Source: Variovorax sp. CF313 (GTDB taxonomy: Bacteria; Pseudomonadota; Gammaproteobacteria; Burkholderiales; Burkholderiaceae_C). Taken from it: a DNA stretch of 64,000 bases. The DNA is taken from NCBI RefSeq assembly GCF_000282635.1, contig NZ_AKIW01000077.1, forward strand, positions 102,093-166,092, written 5' to 3'. Below are positions 26,660 through 35,442 of this stretch, piece by piece. The notes under the pieces were generated by a model, which worked only from the letters and a program-made list of their open reading frames with translations, did no database searches and was not told the DNA's origin. Made by a program: the position numbers and the translations under genes. Positions within the stretch are counted from its first letter, which is position 1; each line of letters begins with the position of its first letter.

Positions 26660-28489
26660 TCATCGGCATCCATGTTTGCGCGCACGGTAGGCCAGTTGGG
26701 GACGCGTGACACCCAGCACGCGCGCCGCCGCGGAGAGGTTTCCCCCGCATTGTTCCAGCGCACGGCGTATCAGCGTCTCCTCCACTTGTCCCAATGAGCC
26801 GGAGCCGACGCGGTCCGCCATGGCTTGGCCTGTGGGCACGGACTGCGGCAACAGGACGCCGTCTCCGCCCGCCAAGTGCCCATCCGGTCGTACCGACAGC
26901 ACGTTCTTGTCCAGCATCTCGCCGCTCGTGAAGAGGTGGTGAACATCGAGCAGGGCGCCCTCGGGAGCGACGATCACGGCGCGCTCGATCAGGTTCTGCA
27001 GTTCGCGGATGTTCCCGGGGTAGTCGTAGTTCAGAAGCGCCTTGACGGCGGATTGCGTGAAGCCGGTGACCTTGCGGCCGTGCTTGCGGCCGTAGTGCTG
27101 AAGGAAATGGCTCATCAGAAGCGGCACGTCGTCGCGCCGCTCGCGCAGCGGCGGCAAGTGAATGGGAAAGACGTTGAGCCGGAAGAACAGGTCGTCGCGA
27201 AACTTGCCCTCGCGCACGGCCTGGCGCAGATCGACGTTGGTGGCCGCGACGACGCGCGTGTCGACCTGGATGCTGCGCGTACCACCCACGCGCTCGACTT
27301 CGCCTTCCTGCAGCGTGCGCAGCAGCTTGCCCTGGGCCGCGTAGCTCAGCGTGCCGATCTCGTCCAGGAACAGCGTGCCGCCGTGGGCGCGCTCGAAGCG
27401 TCCCGGCCGCGCCGCACCGGCGCCGGTGTAGGCGCCGCGCTCCACGCCGAACAGCTCGGACTCGATCAGCGTCTCCGGAATGGCCGCGCAGTTCACCGCG
27501 ACGAAGGGCTTGTCGCGCCGCGGACCGATGCTGTGCAGCATGCTGGCGAACTTTTCCTTGCCGACGCCGGACTCGCCGGTGAAAAGCACGGTGGCCGTGG
27601 TTGGCGCGACGCGATGCAGCAGGTGGCAGGCCGCGTTGAAAGCCGACGATGCGCCCACCATCGCGTCGTTCTTGCGCGGCGGCGTGGGCAACGCGGCGGC
27701 CCGCGGCTCCGCGCCGCCCACGCCGCTGTACTGGGACGCGCCGACGAAGTCACGCGCGCGCAGGTAGCGCATGTCTTCTTCCACATCGTCCCATCGCTCG
27801 GCCGATTTGCCGATCACGCGGCATTGGCTCTCGCCCATCGAGCGGCAGGCGACTTCGCGGAACACCACCAGCCGCCCGAACAGCGTGCTGACGTAGCCGG
27901 TGGCATAACCCACCTGCATCCAGCAGGCCGGCGAGCCGCCGATGCCGTAGGCCGCGATGTGCTCGTCGTCTTCGATCGAGTGGTGCCAGATGAATTCACC
28001 CTCGTAGTCCGAGGTCTCGGGGTCATAGCGCACGTGCACCAGCTCGACCTTCACCAGGCCTTCCAGGGCATGCAGGCGGGTGCCGGCCATGGCGGCGGCG
28101 GCCGGTTCGGCGTCGGGCCAATGCTTGCGCACCAGCTGCGCATCGCGCGCGCCGCTGACGTAGCCCGCGCGTGTGAAGAGACCACGGGCGCTCTCCTGGC
28201 CCAGGCTGTCGATGAGCTCGCGCCGCAGAGACCCCAGCGCCTCGGTGTGCAGAAGCACCATGCGCTGATCCTGCAGCCAGATGCGGCCATCACCGGGCGA
28301 AAAGAACAGGCACTCGCTGATGTCGGCAATCGTCGGATGCTCTTCGCTGCCCACGTGCGAGGCCTCGAAGCGGCTCATTGCACGCGTCGCTTCGGCGCCG
28401 TCGAAACGGCCCAGCGCGGCGCCGGTGGCGCGTGCCACGTCGGCCAGTGAGATCCGCTCCGGGAACGGCGAGTTGGCGGTTTTGGTCAA
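26660..28489 (-). CDS. XylR/DmpR-type sigma-54-dependent activator
   Basis: This 609-residue protein has an N-terminal XylR_N-like sensory domain and V4R domain (to about residue 230; includes GEFIWHHSIE and GESQCRVIG). An AAA+ domain follows, with Walker A GESGVGKE near residue 304, a sigma-54-contacting GAYTGA (Tyr in place of the common Phe) and LFLDEIGTLS. The C-terminus is a Fis-type helix-turn-helix (GGNLSAAARVLGVTRPQL). Such regulators bind aromatic effectors directly through the V4R region. It is divergent from an aldehyde dehydrogenase operon that carries a matching -24/-12 promoter and paired upstream sites. One of those sites is only about 15 bp from its own start, so autoregulation is likely. 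Confidence 0.92.
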   Translation of the reverse strand: MTKTANSPFPERISLADVARATGAALGRFDGAEATRAMSRFEASHVGSEEHPTIADISECLFFSPGDGRIWLQDQRMVLLHTEALGSLRRELIDSLGQESARGLFTRAGYVSGARDAQLVRKHWPDAEPAAAAMAGTRLHALEGLVKVELVHVRYDPETSDYEGEFIWHHSIEDDEHIAAYGIGGSPACWMQVGYATGYVSTLFGRLVVFREVACRSMGESQCRVIGKSAERWDDVEEDMRYLRARDFVGASQYSGVGGAEPRAAALPTPPRKNDAMVGASSAFNAACHLLHRVAPTTATVLFTGESGVGKEKFASMLHSIGPRRDKPFVAVNCAAIPETLIESELFGVERGAYTGAGAARPGRFERAHGGTLFLDEIGTLSYAAQGKLLRTLQEGEVERVGGTRSIQVDTRVVAATNVDLRQAVREGKFRDDLFFRLNVFPIHLPPLRERRDDVPLLMSHFLQHYGRKHGRKVTGFTQSAVKALLNYDYPGNIRELQNLIERAVIVAPEGALLDVHHLFTSGEMLDKNVLSVRPDGHLAGGDGVLLPQSVPTGQAMADRVGSGSLGQVEETLIRRALEQCGGNLSAAARVLGVTRPQLAYRARKHGCR

Positions 28490-28503
28490 TTTTCAGCTCA
28501 TCG

Positions 28504-28545
28504 TTTGGTGAAACGAGCGGCCGATTTTTGATCATTTGGTGAAAC
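28504..28545. promoter_or_regulatory. Paired upstream activator sites (direct repeats)
   Basis: The 11-mer TTTGGTGAAAC occurs at 28504-28514 and again at 28535-28545, 31 bp apart (about three helical turns, same DNA face). The second copy is preceded by TTTTTGATCA, resembling the half-sites of XylR/DmpR. They lie about 120-150 bp upstream of the -24/-12 promoter and close to the regulator start. Confidence 0.7.
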
Positions 28546-28662
28546 TGCAGATCAGGGTAAACCAGTTATTTCGAATAACCGGTACAGCCTCGGGAATTCC
28601 CCTAATCTCCCAATGAAAACACCATCGCGCGGCGGCGTTGGGCCACCCCGCCGCGGCGCCGC

Positions 28663-28677
28663 TGGTACGCCCGTTGC
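28663..28677 (+). promoter_or_regulatory. Sigma-54 (-24/-12) promoter
   Basis: TGGTACG, four bases, then TTGC matches the consensus TGGCACG-N4-TTGC with one mismatch, and the required GG-N10-GC spacing is exact. It lies 71 bp upstream of the dehydrogenase start and downstream of the paired activator sites. Confidence 0.75.
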
Positions 28678-28748
28678 GAAAAGAAGGCGGGTGCCGCGGG
28701 TATTTCCGCCCGCGGCCAGCCGATCAATTTTTTCGCAAGGGGTGAGTC

Positions 28749-30224
28749 ATGGATGTTTCGCAGAAACCGGCGTTCCTGGACCCGGCAGCCTGGGCCGGCA
28801 AGGTGTTCAACGGCGCGTGGGTCGCGTCCGCAGGCGGTGCGCGCGACGTCGTCGAACCGGCCACGGGCCAGGTGATGGCGGCCGTCGGCATCGCCGATGC
28901 GCAGGACGTGGGGCTGGCCACAGCCGCCGCGGCGCAAGCGCAGAAAAGCTGGGCGCAGGTTGCGCCGCGCGAGAAGGCCGCGGTGTTCCTGCGGGCCGCG
29001 GCCCTGTTCCAGCAGCACTTCGACGAGATGGCGCTCTACGTCGCTCGGGAGACCGGCGCCATCCTGCCCAAGGGACAGCACGAGGTGCGCGAGGCCATCA
29101 CCCTGTGCCATCTGGCGGCGGCCCTGCCCCTGCAGGCGCAGGGCCAGATCCTGCCGAGCGCGAGCGGCACCACCAGCCTGGCGCGGCGCGTGCCGCGGGG
29201 CGTGGTGGGCGTGATCTCGCCCTTCAACTTTCCGCTCATCCTCACCCTTCGAACCGTGGCGCCGGCTCTTGCGGCGGGCAACGGCGTGGTGATCAAGCCC
29301 GACTCGCGCACACCGGTGAGCGGCGGCTTCATGATCGCCCGCGTGTTCGAAGAGGCGGGCCTGCCCCCAGGCCTGCTGCAGGTGCTGCCCGGCGACGCCG
29401 CCGCCGGTGAAGCGCTGGTGACCGATGCGCGCGTGCCGATGATCGCCTTTACCGGCTCGCCCGCGGTGGGCCGGCGCATCGGTGAACTGGCGGGGCGCCA
29501 CCTGAAGAAGGTGACGCTGGAGCTGGGTGGCGCCAACTCGCTGATCGTGCTGGAAGACGCCAACCTCGACATCGCGGCCAGCAACGCCGCCTGGGGCGCC
29601 TACCTGCACCAGGGGCAGATCTGCATGGCGACCAATCGCATCATCGTGCACGAGAGCATCGCCACCGCCTTCACGCAGCGGCTGGTCGAGAAGGCCCAGC
29701 ACCTGCCGGTGGGCGACGGCGCCAGCGGCCAAGTGGCCCTGGGGCCGCTGATCGACGCCAAGCAGCGCGACCGGGTGCACGCCATCGTGCAGGACAGCAT
29801 CGCGGCCGGCGCCCAGTTGCTGGCCGGCGGCAGCAGCGACGGCCTGTTCTACAAACCCACGGTGCTGGCGGGCGTGAAGGCCGGCATGCGCGTGTACGAC
29901 GAGGAAGTGTTCGGCCCCGTCGCCAACATCATCACCTTCAAGACCGACGACGAGGCCGTGGCCCTGGCCAACAACCACCAGGGCAGCCTGGCCTCGGCGG
30001 TGATCTCGCCCTCGATCGGACGTGCCATGGCAATGGCTGCGCAGTTGAACTCCGGCATGGTCCACATCAACGACCAGACCGTCAACGACGAGTGCGTCAA
30101 CCCCTTCGGCGGCCCCGGCATCGCCGGCAACGGCAGCAGCGTCGGCGGCCCGGCCGACTGGGAGGAATACACCCAGTGGCAGTGGCTGACCATCAAGCAG
30201 GCGGCGCACGCCTATCCGTTCTGA
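28749..30224 (+). CDS. Benzaldehyde-type NAD(P)+ aldehyde dehydrogenase
   Basis: This 491-residue aldehyde dehydrogenase has the cofactor motif ISPFNFPLIL, the catalytic Glu in LELGGANS and the catalytic Cys in HQGQICMATNR. The late motifs EEVFGPVA and GMVHINDQTVNDE are typical of the benzaldehyde/vanillin dehydrogenase (XylC/AreC) branch. It would oxidise an aromatic aldehyde to the acid in the cytoplasm. Preceded by a sigma-54 promoter and divergent from a XylR-type activator, it forms an operon with the SDR 34 bp downstream. Confidence 0.9.
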   Translation: MDVSQKPAFLDPAAWAGKVFNGAWVASAGGARDVVEPATGQVMAAVGIADAQDVGLATAAAAQAQKSWAQVAPREKAAVFLRAAALFQQHFDEMALYVARETGAILPKGQHEVREAITLCHLAAALPLQAQGQILPSASGTTSLARRVPRGVVGVISPFNFPLILTLRTVAPALAAGNGVVIKPDSRTPVSGGFMIARVFEEAGLPPGLLQVLPGDAAAGEALVTDARVPMIAFTGSPAVGRRIGELAGRHLKKVTLELGGANSLIVLEDANLDIAASNAAWGAYLHQGQICMATNRIIVHESIATAFTQRLVEKAQHLPVGDGASGQVALGPLIDAKQRDRVHAIVQDSIAAGAQLLAGGSSDGLFYKPTVLAGVKAGMRVYDEEVFGPVANIITFKTDDEAVALANNHQGSLASAVISPSIGRAMAMAAQLNSGMVHINDQTVNDECVNPFGGPGIAGNGSSVGGPADWEEYTQWQWLTIKQAAHAYPF

Positions 30225-30258
30225 ATGCCAGCGACCGAATCCACAAAGGAGACATTTC

Positions 30259-31026
30259 ATGCAGCTTGAAGGAAAAACCATCGTCGTCACCGGCGTGTCG
30301 TCGGGCATCGGCGCCGAGGTGGTGCGCATCGCGCGCTTTGCCGGCGCCCGCGTCATCGGCATGGACCGCAACGACCCCAGCCTCACGCTCGACGGCTTCG
30401 TCAAGGCCGACCTGAGTTCTGTCGCCGCCATCGATGCGGCCGTGGCGCAATTGCCCGAACGCTTCGACGCGCTGTGCAACATCGCCGGCGTGCCCGGCAC
30501 GGCGCCCGTGAAGCTGGTCGCCGACGTCAACTACCTGGGCCTGCGCCATCTGACCGAGCAGGCGCTGCCGCGCATCCCGCGCGGCGGTTCCATCGTCAAC
30601 GTGGCCTCCATCCTCGGCGCCGAATGGCCGCAGCGGCTGGCGCCGCACAAGGCGCTGGCCGCCGCGCAGGGCTTCGAGGCCGGCGCCCATTGGCTGCGCG
30701 ACCATCCCGTGCCGCAGGAGACCTGCTACCAGTACTTCAAGGAAGCGCTGATCGTCTGGAGCGCCACGCAGTCGCAGAAATGGTTTCTGGAACACGGCGT
30801 GCGCATGAACTGCGTCGCGCCGGGGCCGGTTTTCACGCCGATCCTGGGCGACTTCGTGAGCATGCTCGGCCAGGAGCGGGTGCAGGCCGATGCGCACCGC
30901 ATGCTGCGCCCCGGCTTCGCCGACGAGATCGCGCCGGTGATCGCGTGGCTGTGCAGCGACCAGGCGCGCTGGATCAGCGGCGCCAGCATCCCGGTCGACG
31001 GCGGCCTGGCATCGACATACATCTGA
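30259..31026 (+). CDS. SDR oxidoreductase, coniferyl-alcohol-dehydrogenase-like
   Basis: This 255-residue classical SDR has a TGVSSGIG cofactor loop, NIAG, an active-site YxxxK in CYQYFK and a C-terminal ASIPVDGG. A long insert between the catalytic Ser region and the YxxxK (GAEWPQRLAPHKALAA onward) resembles coniferyl-alcohol dehydrogenases. An AAGGAG ribosome site precedes the ATG. Coupled with the aromatic aldehyde dehydrogenase, it would supply the aldehyde from an aromatic alcohol. The exact alcohol is not known. Confidence 0.85.
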   Translation: MQLEGKTIVVTGVSSGIGAEVVRIARFAGARVIGMDRNDPSLTLDGFVKADLSSVAAIDAAVAQLPERFDALCNIAGVPGTAPVKLVADVNYLGLRHLTEQALPRIPRGGSIVNVASILGAEWPQRLAPHKALAAAQGFEAGAHWLRDHPVPQETCYQYFKEALIVWSATQSQKWFLEHGVRMNCVAPGPVFTPILGDFVSMLGQERVQADAHRMLRPGFADEIAPVIAWLCSDQARWISGASIPVDGGLASTYI

Positions 31027-31365
31027 GCCGCGATGACCCACGCCGCCGCCATGCTCGACGTGGCGGCCGGCTGGCGGCGTGACTTGAGGTGGGCAAGTAC
31101 CTTGCCGGCGGGAAATGACTCCGCTGCGGCGCATTGGGTGGTAGGCCGTGATGGGCTTGAACCATCGACCAACGGATTATGAGTCGGAAGATTCGAGCGT
31201 TGATCTAGGTTGATTGGCGAAGCATTTTCCTATGGAGATCAACACTATTCCCCTCTGAAATCCATCTTCTCTTGCCTCGGGGTGTTGATTAGAATCCATC
31301 GGGATTTATTTATTTTTCTTACATCCTCCAGTACATCGGCGAAGGATGTAAGGGACAAGGAAACC
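31027..31365. other. Boundary stretch between SDR operon and integrase remnant
   Basis: No intact gene is seen. The stretch contains the tRNA 3' fragment (31139-31186), after which base composition falls markedly toward AT. Confidence 0.5.
31139..31186 (-). other. 3' half of a tRNA (anticodon CAU), probable attachment site
   Basis: The minus strand reads as the anticodon loop CTCATAA, variable loop, T-stem GATGG/CCATC with TTCAAGC, the 3' acceptor strand and encoded CCA of a Met- or Ile2-type tRNA. The 5' half is missing and the match stops abruptly at 31186. An integrase remnant starts 180 bp away. This is the usual look of one end of an element integrated at a tRNA 3' end; the other copy is not in the window. 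Confidence 0.75.
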
Positions 31366-32468
31366 GTGGCGCGAATCAACTTCACGACAGGCCGGCTGAC
31401 AGCTTTCACTTGTCCGCTGGACAAGGCGCAGGCCTTCATTTGGGATACAGGCGTCATCGGTCTCGGCGTGCGCGCCACACCGCGTGGCGCCCCAAGCTAC
31501 GTCTTCCAAAGGGAGTTTCAAGGGAAATCGCCCCGCATCACCATCGGGGCAGTGGCGGACTGGACCATCTCAGCAGCGCGTGAGCGTGCACGGAGGCGAA
31601 AACCCGACAATCGTCGGCCCGGCTTGCGCTGAGGTGCCTCAAGGCTTTCTTGAATTGGTGCGCAGAGCATCCAGATTACAAAGCGCAGATGCAGCTGGTC
31701 AATCCGGCCAAGACGCGGCGCACGCGCGAGGCCTTGGGCAAAGCGACGGCGAAAAGCGATGTATTGCTCAAAGAGCAGTTAGCAGCGTGGTTTGAGGCAG
31801 TGCGGGCACTCCCAAGCCCTGTCATGTCGGCCTACCTACAAGTGCTGCTCCTGACTGGCGCGCGGCGCACTGAAGTACTCGACCTGAAATGGAAGGACAT
31901 AGATTCCCGATGGAAGTCACTCGTGATTCGCGACAAGATCGAGGGTGAGCGCAAGATTCCGCTGACACCCTACGTTGCCGAACTCCTCGGCAACCTGCCT
32001 CACTTGCCCAAAAACCCGTTCGTATTTGCCAGCGCCTTGGCAAAGGAGGGGCGAATTTCCGATCCCCGCGCCGGCATGCAAGCAGCCTGCGAAACAGCAA
32101 AGATCGAAGGCCTAACACCTCACGGCCTACGCCGTTCATTCAAATCACTGACCGAATGGCTCGAAATTCCGGCTGGTGTGGTGGCGCAAATCATGGGCCA
32201 CAAGCCCAGCGCAACCGCCGAAAAGCACTACACCGTGCGCCCCCTGGACCTGCTGCGCATTCATCACGACCGCATCGAGACGTGGATGCTGGAACAGGCA
32301 TGCATCGACTTCAAACCCAACAGTGGTCCGCCCCCCGCGGAGAAGCCTCGCAACACTGAAAGTCGCCTGAGTGATTGGTTACCGACAATCGCACATAGCA
32401 GTTTTGCGGCCCCGCCAGATGCGCCAAACCAGAAGGAAGGAGAATCTCCACTCCTGCGCAATCGTTGA
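31366..32468 (+). pseudogene. Tyrosine-type integrase, internally deleted and frameshifted
   Basis: The N-terminal arm-binding part (from GTG 31366: LDKAQAFIWDTGVIGLGVRATP, then FQGKSPRITIGAVADW) resembles DUF4102-type phage/island integrases. It runs into a stop near 31630. The catalytic part continues in another frame (from about 31630: FLNWCAEHPDYK), with all active-site residues present: Arg in GARRTEVLDL, HGLRRSF, GHK and KHY. Compared with the usual length, most of the core-binding segment is missing between the two. The integrase should be inactive. It sits beside a tRNA 3' fragment, fitting an old island. Confidence 0.8.
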
Positions 32469-33292
32469 AAAAAATGATCCCGATCAAACACCTTGAAGCC
32501 GAAGAAGCACTGAAGAAATTTCGAGGGATGGTCGAATTGAAGCCAAGAGAAGCGGCGCTAATTTACTGCAGAATCGAGCCCCCAAAAAACTGGGAAAGCA
32601 TTTCAAGCGATCTTTGGCACAGCTTGGGCGCAATGAATGAGGATGTACGTTATGCCAACGACATCACATTGTCATGGCAATCTCAAAACCTCGTTTCTGA
32701 AAAAATTAGTCCACGCGAATTCATTTCATGGATAAAAAACAATATCGATGAAAATTGGCCCGAAAATCCAATCGGGGCGCGGCCAGCAATTATAGAAATT
32801 TCAGGGCGGCCAGTAATTTTTCAGTCGCCGCTCAAATTGAAAAGGTGGAGCCCTCGTAGGATCTTTCCTTCTAACTTTAAGAACCCCAACATTAGCGTCG
32901 ACAGTGCGCACTACACTTATGCCACGCCTCAGGTCAGATCATCGGTGACCTTGAATGAAGAATCCACAGAAACTCTTACTCCCAGCAGGTCAACACACAC
33001 GTTAGACAAGCGGCGTGCAGAAATAATTTCAGCAACACTAAAAGAGGAAAAACTATTTGACACCGAACAAGCCATGCTCGACCTCATTTGGTATCGTCTT
33101 TTAGACTCCATCGAAAAAAATCCTCCCATCGATGTAGAAAAAATAAAGCCCAAGAAAAAAGATGACCTAGAGATCGGGATGAGATGGGGATTAAAGAGTG
33201 TAAACAGGGAAACGATTCGAAGCGAACTCCGCAGAAATTCCGTTTATATGAAAATGAAGAAAGCATCCAAACCTCCCCTTCCGGAACAATAA
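32465..33292 (+). CDS. Hypothetical protein, AT-rich accessory gene
   Basis: This 275-residue protein matches no family I know. It is Lys/Ile/Asn-rich and AT-rich compared with its surroundings, a sign of recent transfer. The N-terminal 110 residues look globular (with WESISSDLWHSL and ISWIKNNIDENWPENP). A variable middle is followed by a helical, basic C-terminus (KKKDDLEIGMRWGLKSVNRETIRSELRR). No membrane or signal segment is seen. It starts next to the integrase stop (overlap of four bases), so it travelled with that element. Confidence 0.6.
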   Translation: MKKMIPIKHLEAEEALKKFRGMVELKPREAALIYCRIEPPKNWESISSDLWHSLGAMNEDVRYANDITLSWQSQNLVSEKISPREFISWIKNNIDENWPENPIGARPAIIEISGRPVIFQSPLKLKRWSPRRIFPSNFKNPNISVDSAHYTYATPQVRSSVTLNEESTETLTPSRSTHTLDKRRAEIISATLKEEKLFDTEQAMLDLIWYRLLDSIEKNPPIDVEKIKPKKKDDLEIGMRWGLKSVNRETIRSELRRNSVYMKMKKASKPPLPEQ

Positions 33293-33301
33293 GAGCCGTT
33301 C

Positions 33302-33738
33302 TGACCTGCCCCCGCCCGGCCGTCCCTGCGTAATGGCAGTGAAGTCCGTCAACTTGGAGAATGACGGACATGAGAAAGAGAAGATATACCGAGGAGCAGA
33401 TCATCGGTTTCATCAAGCAAGCCGAGTCCGGCTTGCCGATCAAAGATCTGTGCCGCAAGGGCGGCTTCAGCGTGCGACCTTCTACAAATGGCGCGCCAAA
33501 TACGGCGGGATGCCCGATGCTAGGCGACTGCGTGAGCTCGAGGCAAAGAACAACAAACTCAAGAAGCTGCTGGCCGAAGCGCACCTAGACATCCACGCAC
33601 TTAACACGGCCTTCGGGGTAAATCGATACCCCCGCAAGCCAAGCGCACGGCCGTCGCCATCATGATCGGGGAAAGCGATCTAAGCGAACTGCGCGCCTGC
33701 AGGCTTGTGGGGCTCTCCCGCGACCGCTATCGCAATTC
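33302..33738 (+). mobile_element. IS3-family element remnant (left end)
   Basis: The left end begins near TGACCTGCCCCCGCCC at 33302. Inside is a degraded orfA, and then the first residues of orfB (SDLSELRACRLVGLSRDRYR) before the sequence breaks into unrelated DNA near 33738. The right end is missing. Confidence 0.7.
33370..33640 (+). pseudogene. IS3-family transposase orfA, frameshifted
   Basis: The frame starting at MRKRRYTEEQIIGFIKQAE and LPIKDLCRKGGFS is the helix-turn-helix of IS3/IS407-group orfA. After a small deletion near 33468 the next frame carries ATFYKWRAKYGG, RRLRELEAKNNKLKKLLAEA and HALNTAFGV. It is therefore inactive. The leucine-zipper-like helix is still recognisable. Confidence 0.8.
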
Positions 33739-34569
33739 CAACCTGCGCCCCTCAATCAGCACGTTCGAGTTGTCCACAAATAGATGCACACGGCTAGCGC
33801 CGGCCTGGTAGCGGCCTGTGGCTTCGGTGCCGCTGTCGTCGAGGCTCAGTGCAATACGCCACTTCCTTGATTGGACGTACTTGACGACGAGGTCGCTGTC
33901 ACCGGGCTTGGCGTTGGGGGCGGTCGAAGGTTCGATCTGGATGTCGGCTTCGGCTGTCGGGGCGCGCTTGAGGTTTTCCAGGCCCTGCTCGATGTCGCGC
34001 AGGTTCAGGAGGTCGCCGGGGCGTGCGGAAATGGCTGTGGCCAGCAAGGCTGAGTTGCCGAGCAGCGTGGCTGAGGAATCGGGCGTTGTCCGAATGGCAG
34101 CGATGCGGCCGGGCACCAGCGAGAGGGTCAGCGTGCCTGCAGAGAGATCCTGTGGCGCAGCGAGCACACGGGTGGTGACGTAGCCGCGCGCAATGACAGC
34201 TTGTTGCGCACGTGCAAGGACCACGTTGACGCCAGCCGTGCCGAGACAGCGGCCGACGGGTGAATCATTGCCCTGGGGGCCTGACAGATCGGCAACGGCC
34301 CATTGGAAGGACTCGGACTGCTCACCGACCAACAGCACGCGATCGATGCGGAAGCACGGCGACTCGGATTCGGGGATGCGCTGCGTGGGCGGCGGCGGAG
34401 CCACTCGCGGGCGCTGGTCGACAGTACGCTCGTTCTGCTCGCGCAGGGCGCGTTCGCGCTCTTGCTGTCGTTGTTGCTCGACGAAGGGTTGTGGCGTGGT
34501 CGGCGATTGCTGGCTCATCGCCAGCAGTGGGCAGGCGGCCATGGCAGCCGCCAACAGATTGCGTTTCAA
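33727..34569 (-). pseudogene. Truncated two-partner-secretion transporter (ShlB/FhaC/BcpB), fused to a NYN-domain start
   Basis: Residues 1-20 form a signal peptide. A Pro/Gln/Arg-rich linker follows, and then the POTRA region (CFRIDRVLLVGE, VNVVLARAQQAVIARGYVTTRV, LVPGRIAAIR) and the start of the barrel (KWRIALSLDDSGTEATGRYQ). A complete transporter has about 550-600 residues, but here the barrel is lost. The last ~21 residues (RVHLFVDNSNVLIEGRRLE) look like the N-terminus of a NYN-type nuclease joined in frame near 33797. An IS3 remnant follows. The protein cannot form a secretion pore. In a complete system it would export the CdiA/BcpA toxin. Confidence 0.75.
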
Positions 34570-34629
34570 GTCAGACTCCCTCTTCTCTCTCTTGTCCTAG
34601 GCCGAAGCCTGTATGGGCCAGAACCGCCT

Positions 34630-35220
34630 TCAACGAACGGGTGCAGGGCAATCCGCGACGATTTGCACCGGAACGGATACCGGGGCATCGCGGTTGGTGG
34701 CATCCATGACGTTCAAGCTGCAGGCCGGATTGCTGCCCCACACGAACTCGACGGTGTAGGCGTGTGCGTCCTGCGGCGTGAACTGCGCAGTGACGGGGCC
34801 GCAATGGCCGGTGCGATAGCCGGAGCCCGTTCCATCAGCCCAAGAGCCATAGCCGCGCACCTGGATCGGCTCGCCCGGCTTGGCTTCATGAACAAGGTAA
34901 GGCTCCGTCCGACGGCCACGCTGCACTGCGCTGGCAATCCATGGATACACGATGCCGCGGCCGGCGTAGGCCACGCTGCCCAGAGACGTGAAGTCCCGGC
35001 AGGCTTGCGGCGAACTGCTTACCGAGAAGTTGGCCGGATAGCCTGACCCGGCCGCCCGCAGGATGAGCTTGGCGCTGCCGGGTTCGACTTCGGGCAACTC
35101 GTTGTAGCCGTTGTTGGCACGGATGTCGGCCAGCGCCGCGTCGGGGTTGATCTCGCTGTAGGCGCATGCCGAAAGCATGGCGACGGCGACAACGGTGAGG
35201 TAAATCCCTGAATATTTCAC
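34630..35220 (-). CDS. Lipoprotein of the contact-inhibition remnant, BcpO-like position
   Basis: I choose GTG 35220, which gives a signal peptide ending in lipobox LSAC (about residue 19); a longer frame to 35253 would add eleven residues. The rest (about 177 residues) has paired cysteines and a beta-rich pattern (YAGRGIVYPWI, GEPIQVRGYGSWADGTG) but no family I recognise. It lies between an immunity candidate and a two-partner-secretion transporter, the place of the lipoprotein BcpO in Burkholderia bcpAIOB loci. A function in assembly or export of the toxin is inferred from position only. Confidence 0.6.
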   Translation of the reverse strand: MKYSGIYLTVVAVAMLSACAYSEINPDAALADIRANNGYNELPEVEPGSAKLILRAAGSGYPANFSVSSSPQACRDFTSLGSVAYAGRGIVYPWIASAVQRGRRTEPYLVHEAKPGEPIQVRGYGSWADGTGSGYRTGHCGPVTAQFTPQDAHAYTVEFVWGSNPACSLNVMDATNRDAPVSVPVQIVADCPAPVR

Positions 35221-35269
35221 ATTCTTGTAGCCTGTGGCCAAGCCTTGGTGCAAACGCTGCCTCGCGAGA

Positions 35270-35440
35270 TCAGCGCTTGAGTTCGACGGTGCGGGCGGAG
35301 GGGTTGCCTGAGAAGCCGGTCACGGCGCAATCGGCACCAAAGAGCATGTCCAACCGCTCGTCTCCCTGGGTCGTCCAGTACCGCCACGTTTTGGCGCTCA
35401 GGTCCTTGGTGTCGTTGCGCGAGAGGGGGGCTGAGCGACA
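35270..35440 (-). pseudogene. C-terminal remnant of an unidentified protein
   Basis: A clean minus-strand frame reads SRNDTKDLSAKTWRYWTTQG, LFGADCAVTGFSGN and ARTVELKR-stop, but it has a stop just upstream near 35435 and no start. Base composition and codon use resemble the adjacent lipoprotein gene. It looks like the tail of a second secreted or lipoprotein component of the same locus. Confidence 0.4.
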
Positions 35441-35442
35441 CA

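Noticed and set aside
28602..30530. Long minus-strand frame opposite the aldehyde dehydrogenase
   Set aside because: It is the shadow of a well-supported gene in high-GC DNA.
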